Shown here: in pieces, positions 22,279 through 25,064 of the stretch
Position numbering within the stretch: the first letter of the stretch is position 1
Layout of the letters: each line of letters begins with the position of its first letter
NCBI GenBank assembly: GCA_964346175.1
Contig: CAYFTG010000019.1
Span: 1-25,064 of the forward strand
Reading direction: 5' to 3'
Source of the DNA: DTU032 sp964346175
GTDB lineage: Bacteria > Bacillota > Clostridia > Saccharofermentanales > DTU023
Length of the DNA: 25,064 bases
Made by a program: the position numbers and the translations under genes
Notes under the pieces: model-generated
What the model saw: the letters and a program-made list of their open reading frames with translations, nothing else
What the model was told of the DNA's origin: nothing
The model's database searches: none

Positions 22279-24991
22279 AAGAATTGAAATTGGCCACTTT
22301 GGCAATCTTAAGAATTTTGCCCTTGACTTCAAACCGGCTGCGAACCTTATCGTTGCACCCAATGAGTGGGGCAAAAGCACGCTGATCGACTTTATATTTG
22401 CTGTCTTCTACGGCATGGATCGCAATAATCCTCAAAACCTGCGCAGCAGCAATCGCTCCCGCAATATGCCTTGGGGACAAGATAGCATGAACGGAGCGCT
22501 ATTCTTTGAAGCTGGCGGTCGGGATTATCGCGTCAGCTGCGAGTTTGGTGCTCAACCCCGCTTGGATCGCATCATTCTCACGGATGAAAATGTGGGGGAA
22601 ACTTATGAGATCAGTAGTGACGAGCCACTGGGCAAGTCTCTCTTCGGTTTGGGGGAGCAGTCCTTTAATCAGTCGGTCTATGTGCAGCAGATGTCTTTGG
22701 CTTTGAACGTTAAAGATGATAAAAAAGGCGAACTCTTACATCAGTTGGCAAGTCTGGGCACAACGGGTTCTACGGAAATATCTTCTACGGCAGTCGCTAA
22801 AAACCTGAATGAAGCCATTTTGACACTTAGCAGCCCAAGGCGTAAAGATGCGCTAATCCCTAATCTTGAATTCGAGCGCTCCCGCTTGCTCGAGTCTCTT
22901 GATGAAGCACGGGCACGTGAAGATCAAGAAGCAGAAGACCTCATGGAACTGCAAGAACTGGAAGGAGAGGTTGAGCTCTTGAAAGAGCGTGTCAAAAGTA
23001 GTGAAAGGAAGCTACAGAGAACAAAGCATCTGATTCGTCTGCAGGATCTACAGGAGAGCATTCAAGAAGAAGAATCGATTAGAGAACAAGAGAAGCTGAC
23101 GCAGAAGCGTTTGGAGCAAGTCGAAAGCTTGAAACCGTCCGTTAAGAGCACTGACTTTGTCGAGCTGGATCAAGAGATCAGGCGTTTACAGGTCGAAGTC
23201 TCAACTTTGGATAATAATAGGAAAAACCTAACAATTGAGCAGGGAGCGGTGAGGCAAAGTCTCGCACAAGCCTTCAACAATTCACATTCAGAAACTGATG
23301 ACGCGGATGAGCTAAGTGTTGGCGAGAGGCAGCGCGAACTGCGGAAGCAGGCGCAGACTCTAGATAAGGAGCTCCTCAGCGTCTATGCCCGTCAGCAGCA
23401 AAAGCAAGCGAATCTGAGCGCAGCTGAGGACGAGCTCGAGAAAACAACAGTCCCGCAAACAGAGGCTCAGGAGAAGAAGTTAAAGCTCCTAGGCTTCGTC
23501 TTGATGTTTCTTGGGCTCTCCGCAGCTGTAGTTGGCGGCATCATATTCCATCCCGCCGCTTATGCTTTAGTCGTGATAGCAGGGCTCGGATTTTACTTCC
23601 TCTGGAAATCAGGGAATCTTTCTTCTGAGCGAATCGTGATCGATCTCAAGCGTATTGAACTCGAAAGCAGGGTGAAGGAAATAAGATCTGACTTAGAAGA
23701 AGTAGATGCTGAAGTAAAGGCTTTACAGGATCAAATCGATCTCTTGGAAGAGGATCAGCTCGAGCTGGAAGAGACTGAGTCTGCAATTCGGAAACGACAG
23801 CAGGAAGCGGAAGTTAGAGAGGAAAGTTTCCTCAGCAATTTAGAGCGGCATCAGGAACGCAGTGCAAGCTTCTGTGATGCAATCGACGAGCTGATAGCTA
23901 AGTACCCATATCTCAACACTGACGCCATTATAGATAAGATAATGGCCGGACAGGCGTTGCCGCAGCAGGAAGAGCTGGAGTATTCTACCAGCGGTCTGCC
24001 TTCAACATATGCTGCCGAATTACTGCAAGAAGAGTCAGATGCCGACAAGCGTCGTTATTCTCAAGCGCAGAAGCTGTTTGAGCGCTTTGCCGCCAGTTAT
24101 AAAGAGCTCAGCAAATATGTTCAGAGTTTGCAGCAGTACGAACACCAATTGCGCGAACAACTGCGCGTTCTTTGTTCAGGGCAGGGTAGTGAACGACTAC
24201 TTCCTAGCCAAAGTAGAGAGAGGCTCTTGGCGGAGGCAGCAGAAAAAGGCTTGCCGGCGGATGACAACGCCATAGCTCTGGCAATAGAAGAAGAGATTAT
24301 TCCGGACGACCTCAGTCAGTCCCTTAGAAGACGAGAGTTTGATCTGCAAAATAATCGCGACAAGTACAATCAGGCCTTGAGTGCATATAGCGAAAAACGT
24401 GCTCATATGTCTTTAGCTTACCGACACAAGGAGCGGTCTGAAAACATTGAACTGCGCTTAGAGGAAATGAATGAAAAGATCGCTCGGCTGGAGTCACGAT
24501 CACGCCAATTGGAGCTAGCCCAGCACTATCTCGAGGAAGCGGATGAAGAAATGCGGCGTAATTTCAGCCCCGAACTGAGGGTCTTGACGGCCCAATATTT
24601 GGAGAAGCTCACCTTAGGGCGCTACAATGACGTTCTCATCGACAGAGATATGAAGTTGCAGCTACATCTGAGCGGGGAGACACAGTTCAGAGAGGCCGAG
24701 TATATGAGCGGCGGCTGCTACGATCAGGTTTACCTGGCACTACGTCTGGCCTTATCCGAGCTGATTACTCAGGATGAGAGACCACCTCTGATCTTAGACG
24801 ATGTCTTGGTTCAGTTCGATGAAAAGCGCATGAAGGCTGCCTTAGCCTTGTTGGCCGAGCTGAGTAGAGAAGAGTCTGAAGCTGATAAGCTCGGAGAATC
24901 TCGTCAGATACTCTTGTTCTCCTGCCATGAGCGAGTAGCCGAAATGTCTGAGAATGTCGGTGGCTTTGAAATCCAAAAAATGAGTAGCTAA
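22268..24991 (+). CDS. yhaN: YhaN-like Rad50/SbcC-type ATPase with membrane hairpin
   Basis: A 907-residue ABC-type ATPase. Walker A is APNEWGKST (30-38). Long coiled coils rich in Glu, Gln, Lys and Leu run on both sides of the middle. The signature is YMSGGCYDQ (812-820), Walker B LILDD (841-845) and the H-loop LFSCHE. In place of the zinc-hook CxxC of SbcC/Rad50, the middle (about 408-449) holds two hydrophobic segments (LLGFVLMFLGLSAAVVGGII; AYALVVIAGLGFYFLW) split by a short polar turn. This suggests an apex anchored in the membrane, as I recall for B. subtilis YhaN. The ATG at 22268 has GGGGAGGAG upstream; the frame is open earlier but that part overlaps yhaO. It acts with the nuclease gene before it. 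Confidence 0.88.
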   Translation: MYIKRIEIGHFGNLKNFALDFKPAANLIVAPNEWGKSTLIDFIFAVFYGMDRNNPQNLRSSNRSRNMPWGQDSMNGALFFEAGGRDYRVSCEFGAQPRLDRIILTDENVGETYEISSDEPLGKSLFGLGEQSFNQSVYVQQMSLALNVKDDKKGELLHQLASLGTTGSTEISSTAVAKNLNEAILTLSSPRRKDALIPNLEFERSRLLESLDEARAREDQEAEDLMELQELEGEVELLKERVKSSERKLQRTKHLIRLQDLQESIQEEESIREQEKLTQKRLEQVESLKPSVKSTDFVELDQEIRRLQVEVSTLDNNRKNLTIEQGAVRQSLAQAFNNSHSETDDADELSVGERQRELRKQAQTLDKELLSVYARQQQKQANLSAAEDELEKTTVPQTEAQEKKLKLLGFVLMFLGLSAAVVGGIIFHPAAYALVVIAGLGFYFLWKSGNLSSERIVIDLKRIELESRVKEIRSDLEEVDAEVKALQDQIDLLEEDQLELEETESAIRKRQQEAEVREESFLSNLERHQERSASFCDAIDELIAKYPYLNTDAIIDKIMAGQALPQQEELEYSTSGLPSTYAAELLQEESDADKRRYSQAQKLFERFAASYKELSKYVQSLQQYEHQLREQLRVLCSGQGSERLLPSQSRERLLAEAAEKGLPADDNAIALAIEEEIIPDDLSQSLRRREFDLQNNRDKYNQALSAYSEKRAHMSLAYRHKERSENIELRLEEMNEKIARLESRSRQLELAQHYLEEADEEMRRNFSPELRVLTAQYLEKLTLGRYNDVLIDRDMKLQLHLSGETQFREAEYMSGGCYDQVYLALRLALSELITQDERPPLILDDVLVQFDEKRMKAALALLAELSREESEADKLGESRQILLFSCHERVAEMSENVGGFEIQKMSS

Positions 24992-25035
24992 GCGGGCGGA
25001 AACAGAGCAAAGTAAACAATCCATGAAAATACAGG

Positions 25036-25064
25036 ATACAATCCTAGATTATCTGGGATTGTAT
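25036..25064. repeat. inverted repeat at the window end
   Basis: ATACAATCC (25036-25044) and GGATTGTAT (25056-25064) are perfect 9-bp arms with an 11-base centre, running to the last base of the window. It could be a terminator for yhaON (any T run would be outside the window), an operator or a repeat. An open frame from ATG 25023 covers it but is too short to call a gene. Confidence 0.5.

Overview
The window looks like chromosomal DNA from a Gram-positive bacterium of the Firmicutes, most likely a Clostridia-type anaerobe. Three things suggest this. Two gene strings keep Bacillus subtilis order: cysS-mrnC-rlmB-sigH, and yaaO-like-tmk-darA-holB-ricT-...-rsmI-metG-tatD. There is a YhaO/YhaN pair. 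Ribosome binding sites are strong and purine-rich. Base composition is balanced rather than AT-rich. The species cannot be named from the sequence.

Layout. (1) 1-870: a short accessory-looking stretch holding the tail of an unrecognised gene, a small AT-rich orphan gene and terminator-like hairpins. (2) 878-6659, minus strand: the run cysS > mrnC > rlmB > sigH > lipoprotein > mutM > tRNA-Arg(ACG). It has short gaps or overlaps, a promoter in front of cysS and a terminator after the tRNA. (3) 6660-7123: a divergent intergenic region. Besides the cysS and tig promoters it holds a minus-strand RNA of about 170 nt that folds into a long rod with a central bubble and has its own promoter, a good 6S RNA candidate. 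(4) 7124-10558, plus strand: tig, clpP, clpX (protein folding and turnover). The trigger factor carries an unusual His/Cys/Asp/Glu-rich tail made of a tandem 42-nt repeat. (5) 10560-11390, minus strand: a compact eukaryotic-like protein kinase, converging on clpX; the probable clpX terminator lies inside its coding end. (6) 11592-15735, plus strand: a Lys/Arg-rich protein, a PLP decarboxylase, thymidylate kinase, the c-di-AMP receptor DarA and DNA polymerase III delta prime. (7) 15837-19676/20524, plus strand: RicT, an 8-iron ferredoxin that is easily missed (56 aa), RsmI, MetG and TatD. (8) 20521-20994, minus strand: a Nudix hydrolase with a possibly leaderless mRNA. (9) 21067-24991, plus strand: a nuclease/ATPase pair of the SbcCD/YhaO-YhaN type. 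The ATPase has a membrane hairpin in its coiled coil. A final inverted repeat is cut by the window end.

Most of the window is housekeeping: translation (cysS, metG, tRNA, rRNA modification and maturation), DNA replication and repair (tmk, holB, mutM, yhaON), proteostasis (tig, clpP, clpX) and regulation (sigH, DarA, RicT, kinase, 6S-like RNA). I did not find a complete new defence or mobile system, a CRISPR array or an insertion sequence. The most interesting items are the metal-binding trigger-factor tail, the 6S-like RNA with its internal repeats, the ferredoxin next to RicT, and the kinase gene that carries its neighbour's terminator.
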